Shown: piece after piece, positions 9,631 through 18,075 of the stretch
Numbering within the stretch: the stretch's first letter is position 1
Layout: each line of letters opens with the position of its first letter
Assembly (NCBI GenBank): GCA_016712565.1
Contig: JADJQU010000003.1
Coordinates: 310,001 to 374,000, forward strand
Direction: 5' to 3'
Source: Planctomycetota bacterium
Lineage (GTDB): Bacteria; Planctomycetota; UBA1135; GCA-002686595
DNA length: 64,000 nt
Made by a program: the position numbers and the translations under genes
The notes under the pieces: generated by a model
The model's input: only the letters and a program-made list of their open reading frames with translations
What the model was told of the DNA's origin: nothing
Database searches by the model: none

Positions 9631-10053
9631 ATGCACGGCTCTTCACAATCCGGAGCGAGGAAGCGCGCGCGGATCGAGATCATCCCCTTGATCGACATCA
9701 TCTTCTTCCTGCTCGCCACCTTCATCATGGTCTCGCTCTCGATGACCAAGAACGAAGGCGTGCAGGTCCACCTGCCCACGGCCTCCACGGCGGCCAAGTT
9801 GGGCGACCAGCAGGAGATGGAGAAGGCGGTGACGCTCAGCGTCAACGAGAAGGGCGAGGTCTTCTACAACAAGGAGAAGATCGCCATCGGCCAGTTGCCC
9901 ATGCGCCTGTCGACCTACAAGACGCAGGCGAAGGAGCCCAAGGTCCTGATCAACAGCGACGGGGCGGCGGACTTCAAGAACGTCGTGGCCGTGCTCGACG
10001 AGGTGCGGCGCGCTGGGATCACCCGCGTGGGCATCAACACGGAGAAGAAATGA
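9631..10053 (+). CDS. exbD: ExbD/TolR biopolymer transport protein
   Basis: A 140-residue protein with a short basic N-terminus, one TM segment (about 16-40, IPLIDIIFFLLATFIMVSLS) carrying the conserved proton-relay Asp in PLIDIIFFLL, and a periplasmic domain ending in VRRAGITRVGINTEKK. It works with the ExbB-like protein to feed proton-motive force to TonB. Length and motif are typical. It starts 1 nt after the ExbB-like stop and its own stop overlaps the TonB ATG (10050). Confidence 0.94.
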   Translation: MHGSSQSGARKRARIEIIPLIDIIFFLLATFIMVSLSMTKNEGVQVHLPTASTAAKLGDQQEMEKAVTLSVNEKGEVFYNKEKIAIGQLPMRLSTYKTQAKEPKVLINSDGAADFKNVVAVLDEVRRAGITRVGINTEKK

Positions 10054-10763
10054 AGCTCGCGGCAGTGCTGGGCATTGGTGCCGCGCTGCTCTTGCACGCG
10101 GCGTTCCTGCTTTTCGGAGGCCTCCTGCTGCCCGAAGCCCGGGCGGACCTGGGCACGACCCGCGAAGTCGAGCTGGTGGGGGACGTGGAGCAGGAAAAGC
10201 CCCAGGAAAAGCCCCAGGAGCCCGAGGAAGTCGAGCCCGAGGAATTGAAGCCCCCCGAGGAGCTGCCGCCGGACGCCGAGGAAATCGCCAGCCCCGACCT
10301 CTCGACTCCCAACGACGACGGGCCGGCCCTGGAGGCCGCGAGCCTGGCCGCCATCTCGGCCGCCCTGGAGGGCGGCGGCGGGGGCGCGGGCGAATTCGCG
10401 GAGTCCTTGAGCTTCAGCTCGGGCGGCCGCATCGGCAACACCGGGCGGGAGCTGGGCGCGGATCCGATCGAGAACGCCTTCAGCCTGGCGGACATCGATC
10501 AGAAGCCGCGCGCGATCCTGCAGACCCAGGCCCTGTACCCGGCCTCGCTGCGTTCGAAAAAACTCGAAGGCGTCGTGACCGTGATCTTCGTGGTGGACGC
10601 GGCGGGCAAGGTGATCCAGCCGCGCATCGAGAAGTCCGCCCACCCGGCCTTCGAGGGGCCGGCCATGGACGCCGTGAAGCAGTGGAAGTTCGAAGCCGCC
10701 GTCAAGGGCGGCCAGCGCGTCCCCTGCAAGATGCGCGTGCAGATCCGATTCAAGCCGAGCTGA
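10050..10763 (+). CDS. tonB: TonB energy-transducing protein
   Basis: A 237-residue protein with an N-terminal signal-anchor (LGIGAALLLHAAFLLFGGLLL). A Pro/Glu-rich periplasmic linker (EKPQEKPQEPEEVEPEE) and a Gly-rich stretch follow. The C-terminal TonB fold covers about 150-237 (YPASLRSKKLEGVVTVIFVV ... KQWKFEAAVKGGQ). It contacts the TonB box of the receptor. The linker is negatively rather than positively biased (few Lys, many Glu), unlike the enterobacterial Glu-Pro/Lys-Pro pattern. Operon position between exbD and the TPR gene fits TonB2-type systems. Confidence 0.92.
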   Translation: MKLAAVLGIGAALLLHAAFLLFGGLLLPEARADLGTTREVELVGDVEQEKPQEKPQEPEEVEPEELKPPEELPPDAEEIASPDLSTPNDDGPALEAASLAAISAALEGGGGGAGEFAESLSFSSGGRIGNTGRELGADPIENAFSLADIDQKPRAILQTQALYPASLRSKKLEGVVTVIFVVDAAGKVIQPRIEKSAHPAFEGPAMDAVKQWKFEAAVKGGQRVPCKMRVQIRFKPS

Positions 10764-10768
10764 GACCC

Positions 10769-12127
10769 ATGAAGCACACCGTTCCGATCCTGTTGGCCGC
10801 CCTCTCCGTCCTCGCCCCCCGCGCGCTCGCGCAGAGCGAGCTGGACGCCCTGTGGAAGGACCCGGTCTTCCAGAAGCAGTTCGTGGCCGGCTACGGGATC
10901 AACGCCGAACTGGAGCCGCGCATCACGCCCGAGGAGGTCGTGCTGCTGGAGAAGGTGCGCCCCTTGATGTCGGAGAACCTGCCCAAGGCCGAGGAAGCCC
11001 TGAAGAAGGGCATGAAGCCCGACTGCTCGGCGGTGCTCGACTACAACCTGGGCAGCCTGCAGTTCCAGCAGGACCGCATGCCCGAGGCCTTGGAGAGCTT
11101 CGGCCGGGCCGTGGCGAAGTTCCCCAGCTTCCGCAGGGCCTGGCGCAATCTCGGCCTGATCCACGTGCGCTCGGGCAATTTCGACGGGGCCATCGGCTCG
11201 TTCATCAAGATGCTGGAGCTGGGCGGCGGCGGGGACGCCTACGCCTTCGGCCTCTTGGGTTTCGCCTACGCGTCGAAGCAGGACTACCAGCCCGCGGAGG
11301 CGGCCTATCGCAACGCGCTGCTGATGCAGCCGGACAACACCGAGTGGCGATTGGGTCTGACGCGCTGCGTGTTTCGCCAGGAAAAGTACGCGGACTGCGT
11401 CGGCCTCTTGGACGTGCTGATCGCCAAGTACCCGGAGAAGGCGGAGTTTTGGATGCTGCAGGCCCACGCCTACCTGGGGCTCAAGGAGCCCCTCAAGGCC
11501 GCCGTGGACTTCGAGGCCCTGGAGCGACTGGGCAAGGCCACCGCCGACAGCTCCCAGACCCTGGGGGACATCTACGTGGGCGAGAAGCTGATGGACCTCG
11601 CCTCCAGGAGCTACCAGCGGGCGATCGAGCTGGACGCCCAGCAGCCCGTGGAGCGGCCGCTGCGCTCGGCGGAACTCCTGGCCTCGCGCGGCGCCACCCG
11701 ACAGTCTCGCCAACTGGTGGCCAAGATCCGCGAGCGCATGGAGGAACGCTTGGATGACGGCTCTCGCCGCCGGCTGCTCAAGCTCGAGGCGCGCAACGCC
11801 ACGGCGGAGGGCGGCGGCGCCGAGGTGGCCCGGGTGCTCGAGGAGGTGGTGCGACTCGACCCCTTGGACGGCGAGGCCCTGATGCTGCTCGGGGCCCACC
11901 ACACCCGTGAAAACCAGCCCGACCAGGCGATCTTCTACTACGAGCGGGCGGCCAGCCTGGAGAGTTTTGCCGCCGCGGCCCGCGTGCGCCATGCCCAGGT
12001 CCTGGCGGGCCAGGGGCGCTACGCCGAGGCCCTGCCGCTCTTGCGCAGCGCCCAGGAGAGCCGGCCCCGTGAGGACGTCGCGCGCTACCTCGAACAGGTG
12101 GAACGACTCGCCAAGGCACGGCGCTGA
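10769..12127 (+). CDS. Exported TPR-repeat protein of the TonB operon
   Basis: A 452-residue protein with a cleavable-looking signal peptide (MKHTVPILLAALSVLAPRALAQ) and successive TPR helix pairs to the end, for example LQFQQDRMPEALESFGRAVA and FIKMLELGGGGDAYAFGLLG. The ATG at 10769 lies 5 nt after the tonB stop. TPR proteins close the DUF3450-ttpC-exbB-exbD-tonB operons of several marine bacteria, where they assist TonB function. The same is inferred here. No enzymatic motif is present. Confidence 0.85.
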   Translation: MKHTVPILLAALSVLAPRALAQSELDALWKDPVFQKQFVAGYGINAELEPRITPEEVVLLEKVRPLMSENLPKAEEALKKGMKPDCSAVLDYNLGSLQFQQDRMPEALESFGRAVAKFPSFRRAWRNLGLIHVRSGNFDGAIGSFIKMLELGGGGDAYAFGLLGFAYASKQDYQPAEAAYRNALLMQPDNTEWRLGLTRCVFRQEKYADCVGLLDVLIAKYPEKAEFWMLQAHAYLGLKEPLKAAVDFEALERLGKATADSSQTLGDIYVGEKLMDLASRSYQRAIELDAQQPVERPLRSAELLASRGATRQSRQLVAKIRERMEERLDDGSRRRLLKLEARNATAEGGGAEVARVLEEVVRLDPLDGEALMLLGAHHTRENQPDQAIFYYERAASLESFAAAARVRHAQVLAGQGRYAEALPLLRSAQESRPREDVARYLEQVERLAKARR

Positions 12128-12267
12128 TTTCCTGCCCGGTTTGACCCGCTCTTCACTCCAGATCCACACAAGGGCCCCAGGATCCTCGCGCTCGGGTTGG
12201 AACCCATGCGGAGAGCACCTCCAGCCGGCCTGAGCAGCGCACCACGATCCCCTTAGGAGCAGACCCT

Positions 12268-14283
12268 GTGAGCCACTTCCTGCCTGTCAACCGTTTCCTG
12301 CGAGGCGCGGCCCTTCCGGCCCTCGTGCTTTCCGGCCTGGGCGGCGCCGCCGGCGCAGCCGAGATCCTCGTCAACGCCAACATCGCCGTCTCGACCACCT
12401 GGACGGCCAACAACACCTACAACCTGCAGCAGCAGATCTACGTGCTGCCCGGCGCCACGCTGACCATCGAGGCGGGCACCATCATCGCCAGCGACACGGG
12501 CATCGGCGGCAGCTTGGCCGTGTGCCGCGGCGCGCAGATCTTCGTCAACGGCACCGCGGCCGATCCGGTGATCATGACGTCCAAGGCGGACGTGGCCACC
12601 TGGGTGGGCGGCAACCCGAAGACGGGCGCCTGGCGCGAGGGCGTCAACGAGTGGGGCAACCTGACGATCATGGGGAACGCCTACATCTCCGAGAACGCCG
12701 TGGTGACCAACACGCCGGTGCCGAACGCGGCGAACTTCGCCAACATGGAAGGCCTGGTCGCCGGTCCGGCCACCGACACCTACGGCGGCGGCAACGATGA
12801 CGACGACTCGGGCTCGATCTCCTACCTGTCGCTGCGCTACGGCGGCAAGGTGGTCGGTCTGAACAACGAGCTCAACGGCCTCTCCCTGGGCGGCATCGGT
12901 CGCAACACCGACCTGCACCACCTGGAGATCATGAACAACGTCGACGACGGCGTCGAGATCTGGGGCGGCACGGTCGGCATCAAGCACTTCAGCATCTGGA
13001 ACATCGGTGACGACAGCGTCGACATCGACCAGGGCTTCCGCGGCAAGCTGCAATTCGGCCTGATCGTCCAGGGCTACAGCGCCAACGCGTCACAGGGCTC
13101 CGGCGTGGGCGACAACCTGTTCGAGATCGACGGCGCCGAGCAGTCGGACTACCAGCCGGTGACCACGACCTCGATCTACAACGTGACCGTCATCGGCCAG
13201 CCGGTGGACGGCGACCACGGCACCGCCTGGCGCGACAACGCCCGCGTGCAGTACCGGAACTGCATCTTCATGGACCTGGGCGAGCGCCTGGTGGGCTTCG
13301 ACAACGTCGACGGCGACGGCGGCCTGGGCTACGGCTTCGGCGGCACGCTCTCCTGGTTGAGCACCTGGGCCACGAACTACAACGCGGTCCCGGCCCACGG
13401 CAATGACTTCACCACGGGCACCTACGCCACGAACTACCCGGCCCAGAGCTCGGGCAAGCTGGCGGAGATCACCGACAGCGTGTTCTTCCGCAACCAATTC
13501 GCCACCGCCTACACGGAAGCGACGACCGTGGGCGTTCTGCCGGTCAACGGCACCAACAACAACGTGTTGATCCCCGGCAACGCCGTGGTCGACGAGCCGG
13601 TCACGCTGCTCACCCGCGGCGCGCCGGTGGTCAAGGGCGGCAAGACGATGCTGCCCGTGCTGCAACTCGACCCGCGCCCGAAGAACGGCGCTGAGACGAG
13701 CGTCGCGGCCGCCCCCAACGACGGCTTCTTCACGCCGGCCCAGTACCGCGGCGGGTTCGCTCCGAACCCCTCGTGCGCTACCTGGCTCAGCGGCTGGACC
13801 GCCTCCGAGGCCTTCGGCTTCACGCCGGCTCCGGCCTGCCCCGTGGCCTACTGCACGGCCAAGGTCAACTCCCTGGGCTGCACGCCCTCGATCAGCTCGG
13901 TCGGAGTCTCCAGCGCCACCTCGGGCTCGGGCTTCACCGTCAGCGGCTCGAACGTGATCAACAACAAGCCGGGCCTCCTGATCTACACCAACGGCGGTCA
14001 GGCGGCGGTGCCCTTCGTGGGCGGCCTGCGCTGCATCAACACCCCGATCCGTCGCTCGATCCCGCTCGCCTCGGGCGGCACTCCTCCGCCGAACAACTGC
14101 TCGGGCGTGTACTCGATCGACGTCAACGCCTTCGCGGTGGGTGCCCTCGGCGGCACGCCGGCCACCTTCCTGGTGGTTCCGGGCACCGTGGTGGACTGCC
14201 AGTTCTGGGGCCGCGACAACGGCTTCGCCGCCCTGAACAACGCCACGCTGTCCAACGGCCTGGAGTTCGTGATCGGATCCTGA
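12268..14283 (+). CDS. Secreted right-handed beta-helix-like protein with planctomycete C-terminal module
   Basis: A 671-residue protein with a GTG start preceded by an aggag site at about 12255. A signal peptide ([20 protein letters not shown]) is followed by a repetitive Gly/Asn/Asp-rich region to about residue 520 ([14 protein letters not shown] ... [20 protein letters not shown] ... [19 protein letters not shown]), typical of parallel beta-helix surface proteins often coded beside TonB receptors. Residues 528-671 form a Cys-containing domain ([15 protein letters not shown] to the end) that recurs in the protein at 21274-23067. The protein may handle or bind what the receptor imports, or be displayed at the surface. 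No catalytic residues are assigned. Confidence 0.85.
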   Translation: MSHFLPVNRFLRGAALPALVLSGLGGAAGAAEILVNANIAVSTTWTANNTYNLQQQIYVLPGATLTIEAGTIIASDTGIGGSLAVCRGAQIFVNGTAADPVIMTSKADVATWVGGNPKTGAWREGVNEWGNLTIMGNAYISENAVVTNTPVPNAANFANMEGLVAGPATDTYGGGNDDDDSGSISYLSLRYGGKVVGLNNELNGLSLGGIGRNTDLHHLEIMNNVDDGVEIWGGTVGIKHFSIWNIGDDSVDIDQGFRGKLQFGLIVQGYSANASQGSGVGDNLFEIDGAEQSDYQPVTTTSIYNVTVIGQPVDGDHGTAWRDNARVQYRNCIFMDLGERLVGFDNVDGDGGLGYGFGGTLSWLSTWATNYNAVPAHGNDFTTGTYATNYPAQSSGKLAEITDSVFFRNQFATAYTEATTVGVLPVNGTNNNVLIPGNAVVDEPVTLLTRGAPVVKGGKTMLPVLQLDPRPKNGAETSVAAAPNDGFFTPAQYRGGFAPNPSCATWLSGWTASEAFGFTPAPACPVAYCTAKVNSLGCTPSISSVGVSSATSGSGFTVSGSNVINNKPGLLIYTNGGQAAVPFVGGLRCINTPIRRSIPLASGGTPPPNNCSGVYSIDVNAFAVGALGGTPATFLVVPGTVVDCQFWGRDNGFAALNNATLSNGLEFVIGS

Positions 14284-14296
14284 AATCCTGAAGCGA

Positions 14297-14363
14297 CCGG
14301 ACGCTGCGGCGTCCGGAGGAACCGAAGCCGCGGCCCGGTGGGGAAACCCCATCGGGCCGCGGC
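14297..14363. terminator. Two tandem hairpins between convergent genes, likely bidirectional terminator
   Basis: The first hairpin has an 8-bp stem (CCGGACGC / GCGTCCGG, 14297-14316). The second, 14327-14363, has a 17-bp stem with one G-U pair around a 3-nt AAA loop. They lie between the stop of the beta-helix protein (14283) and the stop of the minus-strand SGNH hydrolase (14372), so they can end both transcripts. The T-tract is weak. Confidence 0.65.
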
Positions 14364-14371
14364 GCTGTCTC

Positions 14372-15607
14372 TCAACGCCCTTCCGGGGCCGCTTCCGGTG
14401 CCGAGGGCGTCCGCGCCGGGAGTCGTCCGCGGCCCACGAGCCAGCGCTCGATCTCCAGGGCGATCACGCGGTTTCCGTGGCTCGAGAGGTGCGCCGCGAC
14501 GTACAGGGTGGGCCGCGCCGGATCCTGCTCGCAGCGCGCGTCCTCCTGGGCCAGGGCCGGCGCCAGGTCCAGGGCGGGAAGACCCCGGCCGGACAACTCC
14601 TCCGCAAGGCCCGACCAGTATCCGCTGCCCGTGCGGCGGAAATCGGCCAGCTCCTCGCGCATGGGCAGCACGAGCACCAGGAACTCCAGGGCCCCCAGGC
14701 GCCTGGCGGACTCGCGAAAGCGCTCGAGCAACGCCAGGGTCACCCGGCGAGGTTCACCCTCGCGATCGAGCCACAGCTTTCGCGGGTCCCGCTCGCCATA
14801 GGCGATCCACCCGGCGGCGAGGCGGCCCAGGGCACTCCAGCGGCCCGTGGGCAGGACCGGCCGTCCGCTCCAGTATTCCGCGGGGGCCAGTTGGGCCAGC
14901 ACCGATCCATCGCGCACCGCGCGGGCGAATTCCGGGGCCGTGGCGTAGGGCTGGGCCACGAGCACCAGTTCGCCATCTTCCAGCACGAAGCGCGGCTTCG
15001 CGAGCGGCGCCAGCGTGCGCGCGTTCCACAGGGGCCGGTAGCGGTTCACGTTGCGGCCGATGTTCTCCAGCAGCAATCCCACCACCACCACGCGCGCCCC
15101 CGCGAGGCCGTCGCGCTCCATGCGCAGGAGCGCTTGATCGGTGCCGTAGGCGGGCACGCCGAAGTTGAGCACCTCCAGCTCGGGCCGCAGGCTCTCCAGG
15201 AAGGCCTGGTAGGTGAATGAATCCCGCACCTCGTCCCCGAACGTGAAGGAATCCCCGAAGGTGGCGAGCCTCAGCACCTGCGGGGGAGGCAAGTCGGCGT
15301 AGTCGCGCTCCGCGCGCGCCCCCAGCCGATTGACGTGCACCGTGCCGTCCGGAACCGAAGCACCCGGTCGCACGCACCAGCCCAATTCGCGATCGAAGCC
15401 GGTCACCGTGTTGGGATTGAGGCGGCCCGATTCCAGGCGCTCCAGCACCTCCCGTTGGGCCCCGTCGATCTCCACGCCGAACGGCGGCAGGGGCCGCTTG
15501 CCGACGCGACCCTCGGACAGCCAGGTCAGGCTCGAGATCACGTCGACGGCCACCACCGCGGCTCCAGAGAGCAGCGCGCGTCGCATCCAGAGCCGGGCCT
15601 TCGCCAC
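14372..15607 (-). CDS. SGNH/GDSL-type hydrolase family protein, membrane-anchored or exported
   Basis: A 411-residue protein with an N-terminal hydrophobic segment (ALLSGAAVVAVDVISSLTW) that is a signal or anchor. The SGNH nucleophile block reads ATFGDSFTFGDEV at about residues 115-127. A central region (LEVLNFGVPAYGTDQALL) matches block II and supplies the Asn/Gly oxyanion residues. A late SSHGN (about 380) probably gives the catalytic His. Such proteins in planctomycetes are putative lipases/esterases or carbohydrate deacetylases. The substrate is unknown. It is monocistronic and diverges from the YdjY gene at 15839. Confidence 0.8.
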   Translation of the reverse strand: MAKARLWMRRALLSGAAVVAVDVISSLTWLSEGRVGKRPLPPFGVEIDGAQREVLERLESGRLNPNTVTGFDRELGWCVRPGASVPDGTVHVNRLGARAERDYADLPPPQVLRLATFGDSFTFGDEVRDSFTYQAFLESLRPELEVLNFGVPAYGTDQALLRMERDGLAGARVVVVGLLLENIGRNVNRYRPLWNARTLAPLAKPRFVLEDGELVLVAQPYATAPEFARAVRDGSVLAQLAPAEYWSGRPVLPTGRWSALGRLAAGWIAYGERDPRKLWLDREGEPRRVTLALLERFRESARRLGALEFLVLVLPMREELADFRRTGSGYWSGLAEELSGRGLPALDLAPALAQEDARCEQDPARPTLYVAAHLSSHGNRVIALEIERWLVGRGRLPARTPSAPEAAPEGR

Positions 15608-15838
15608 CGGGCCAGTCTAGCGCCCCGTGCCGCGCTGCCTGCCCGCGCGCTCGGGCGGGCTCACGACCGCTGAAGCCGCCCTTCGGCCCAGTGGGGCAGG
15701 GGGGCGGTGGGAGAGCCCCCCGGCGGCGCCAAGGTCCTCCGGAGGCGCACCGGGGGGATCCCCCGACCCCGGGGTTGAACCGGGACGTCCTCAGGACCGT
15801 TCGGCAAAAGCCCCCTCCCTCTGCACTACACTCCAACC

Positions 15839-16876
15839 ATGTCGATCGACGCTCCCTGGAAGCTCCTCGCCGCCGCCGGACTCGGCTTCTGCGGCCTCGT
15901 GGCAGCGGCTGTCCCTCTCGCGGCCCCGCCCGCCCAGGGGGCCGGCCCCGCGCCCGCGCCGGTGGAGACGCCCGCCGCTTCCCAGGCCCCTCAGGTCCAG
16001 GGGCCGGCCGATCCTGCCCTGGCCCAGCTCGTGGCGGCGCTCGGTGCCCAGGGCGTGCACGTGGACCCCGCGGCGGGAGCCCTGTGGATCCCGGTGCGCA
16101 TCGAAGTGCGCGACGAGCTGCTGGAGTACCTGCTGGTGGGCCCCGCGGGCGCCACCCACGAGAGCCTGTTCAGCACCCCCGTGCGGGCCAGCGTTCTCAA
16201 CGCGGCGCTCTTGGCCCTCGGCGTTCAGCCCGGCCGCAACGCCACCTGGCGCGCGCGGGATCCGAAGCCCACCGAGGAGGAGCTGCGGGCCGGCATGGCC
16301 CCGTACGAGGTCACGCTGCCGGCCGGCGACGGTCTCGAGCTGACCGTGGTCTGGCGCCAGGAGGACGAGCTGTTTCGCTTCCGCGTCGAGGACCTGCTGC
16401 GCAACCTCCTGACCGGCGCCAGCATGCAGCGCCATTCGTGGATCTACCTGGGCTCGCGCATGCTTCCCCCGGACCCGCGCAAGCCCGGATCCACCAAGAC
16501 CGAGCCTGCGGCGGAGCAGTTCGCGGCGGACGTCTACCAGAACCTGATCAACGTCTCCTTCTTCTCCGAAGGCTACACGCTGCTTTCGGCGGCCCTGCCC
16601 GAGTGCGTGGAGCAGACGATCTGGCTGCCCAATGCCTGGCTGATTCCCCAGCGCGGCGCCGAGGTGGCGCTGTTCTTCTCCAGGGGCAAGTTGCGTGAGA
16701 TTCCGCCGTCCCTTTCGGAGGGGATCCCGCGCATCGCCTCGGCGGATCGGGATGGACGTCGCGTGGGGGAGCCGCCCGCACCCGCGCCCCCGGGGCCGGC
16801 ATCGACGGGGCCCGCGCAGACGGGGCCCGCGCCGGGCGCGCAGCCGCCCGGGGGCAAGCCCAAGGACGGCCGCTGA
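15839..16876 (+). CDS. YdjY-domain exported protein
   Basis: A 345-residue protein with a signal peptide (LLAAAGLGFCGLVAAAVPLAAPP) and a Pro/Ala linker. A YdjY-like domain covers about 70-250, seen in VHVDPAAGALWIPV, LEYLLVGPAGATHESLF and NAALLALGVQPGRN, the family's conserved strings. The C-terminal ~45 residues are Pro/Gly/Thr low complexity. YdjY domains occur in many planctomycete exported proteins, with no biochemical role known to me. The next gene starts 6 nt after the stop, so the two are probably cotranscribed. Confidence 0.78.
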   Translation: MSIDAPWKLLAAAGLGFCGLVAAAVPLAAPPAQGAGPAPAPVETPAASQAPQVQGPADPALAQLVAALGAQGVHVDPAAGALWIPVRIEVRDELLEYLLVGPAGATHESLFSTPVRASVLNAALLALGVQPGRNATWRARDPKPTEEELRAGMAPYEVTLPAGDGLELTVVWRQEDELFRFRVEDLLRNLLTGASMQRHSWIYLGSRMLPPDPRKPGSTKTEPAAEQFAADVYQNLINVSFFSEGYTLLSAALPECVEQTIWLPNAWLIPQRGAEVALFFSRGKLREIPPSLSEGIPRIASADRDGRRVGEPPAPAPPGPASTGPAQTGPAPGAQPPGGKPKDGR

Positions 16877-16882
16877 TCGCCC

Positions 16883-18019
16883 ATGGACTCCACCGCCGCC
16901 CCTCTGCGTTCCGTCCCTGGGGCCGGAGTGCTGGCTTCCCTGGCGGTCGCGCGGCGCAGGCGAAACCTCCACAGCGCCCTGGAGTCCATTTCCCTGGGCC
17001 TTTCGGCCGCGGCCCTGGGCGCCGCGTCCGTGGTGCTGAGCCTCGATCCCGAAGGCTCCGCGGCCCTGGGCTCCCAGGGCGTCGGTCTCGCGCTGTGCGC
17101 GAGTCTCAGCGGCATCGCCATGGCCGCCACCTGGTGGGTGGAGCGCGCCAAGCTCACCGACGTGGGCCTGGCCGCGAGCGTGGACCAGCGCCTCGGCGCG
17201 GGGGGAGCCTTCGCCACGGCCGTCGAGGCGCGGAGTTCCGGCGCCCGGGATCCGGTGGCGCTGGCCCTGGAGTCACGGGCGTGCGCCATCGCGGCGCCCG
17301 CGGCGGTGGCGCGCGTGCTCCCCAGGCCCGGCTGGGTCTGGCTCGCGCCGCCCGCCCTCGGCTGCGCCCTGCTGGCCATGGCCGTGGAATCCCCCCAACT
17401 GCGCTCCCTGGCTCTCCACGGTTCCCTGTCCGGAAGCGAGGGGGCTCCGACCGCCCCGTCGGACGCCGCGGCACGGGCGCGGTCGGCCCTGGAGGCCCTC
17501 CGGGGCCAGGCTCCGGGGGACACCGCGGACGGCGAAGAGCAGCGGCGGCTCCTGGAGACGGCGCTGGGGGACCTGTCCCGGGAGTCCGGTTCCGGCGCGG
17601 ATCCAGCGGAACTCGCCTCCCTGCGCCGGGCTCTGGAGCGGGAGCGCGAACGGCTGCTTTCGGGGCCGCGCACGGGGCCCGAGACGGGGCCCGAGACGGG
17701 GCCCGAGACGGGGCCCGGGCCGACCGCGGGAGGCCCCGGGGAGGGCCAACCGCCGCCTCGGGGAGCCCTTTCGGGCTCCGGCGCCTCGGAAGGGGGAGAC
17801 TCGCTGCTGACCGGGACGGCTCCGGACCGCACAATGGTCCGCCCCCAACCAACGCCGGCCCCCGCGGGCGGAGAGCGCGCAGTACCGAAGGACTCGACGG
17901 CGGATGACCCCGCCCTCCCGGCCGGCTCGGAGGCAGGCACGCTCGCCGGCCGCTGGTGGAGCGAGCGCCACGATCCGGTCGTGCAAGGCTGGCAGAAGGC
18001 GCTCGCCGGCGGGCTCTAG
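16883..18019 (+). CDS. Membrane protein of unknown function with TGPE repeats
   Basis: A 378-residue protein with three hydrophobic segments: about 34-55 (ISLGLSAAALGAASVVLSL), 62-85 (VGLALCASLSGIAMAATWW) and 150-167 (WVWLAPPALGCALLAMAV). A charged coiled-coil region (LRRALERERERLLSG) leads into the repeat TGPETGPETGPETGPG and a disordered Pro/Gly tail. The last residues (RWWSERHDPVVQGWQKALAG) look structured and may be a short conserved C-terminal motif. I do not recognise the family. It is tightly linked to the YdjY gene before it. Confidence 0.68.
   Translation: MDSTAAPLRSVPGAGVLASLAVARRRRNLHSALESISLGLSAAALGAASVVLSLDPEGSAALGSQGVGLALCASLSGIAMAATWWVERAKLTDVGLAASVDQRLGAGGAFATAVEARSSGARDPVALALESRACAIAAPAAVARVLPRPGWVWLAPPALGCALLAMAVESPQLRSLALHGSLSGSEGAPTAPSDAAARARSALEALRGQAPGDTADGEEQRRLLETALGDLSRESGSGADPAELASLRRALERERERLLSGPRTGPETGPETGPETGPGPTAGGPGEGQPPPRGALSGSGASEGGDSLLTGTAPDRTMVRPQPTPAPAGGERAVPKDSTADDPALPAGSEAGTLAGRWWSERHDPVVQGWQKALAGGL
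17672..17719 (+). repeat. 12-bp tandem repeat, four units, coding for TGPE
   Basis: Four head-to-tail copies of acggggcccgag (the last ends ggg) lie inside the membrane-protein gene. They keep the reading frame because the unit is a multiple of three. Confidence 0.85.
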
Positions 18020-18075
18020 CCGGCCGACGCCACCCACCGCCCGTCCCGTACCCGCACCGTCTCCGAAGAAGCGCC

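Noticed and set aside
15766..15838. tRNA-like sequence on the minus strand with a T-arm (CCCGG, loop TTCAACC, CCGGG)
   Set aside because: The T-arm fits, but no matching acceptor stem, D-stem or anticodon stem could be paired around it, so it is probably chance in GC-rich DNA.
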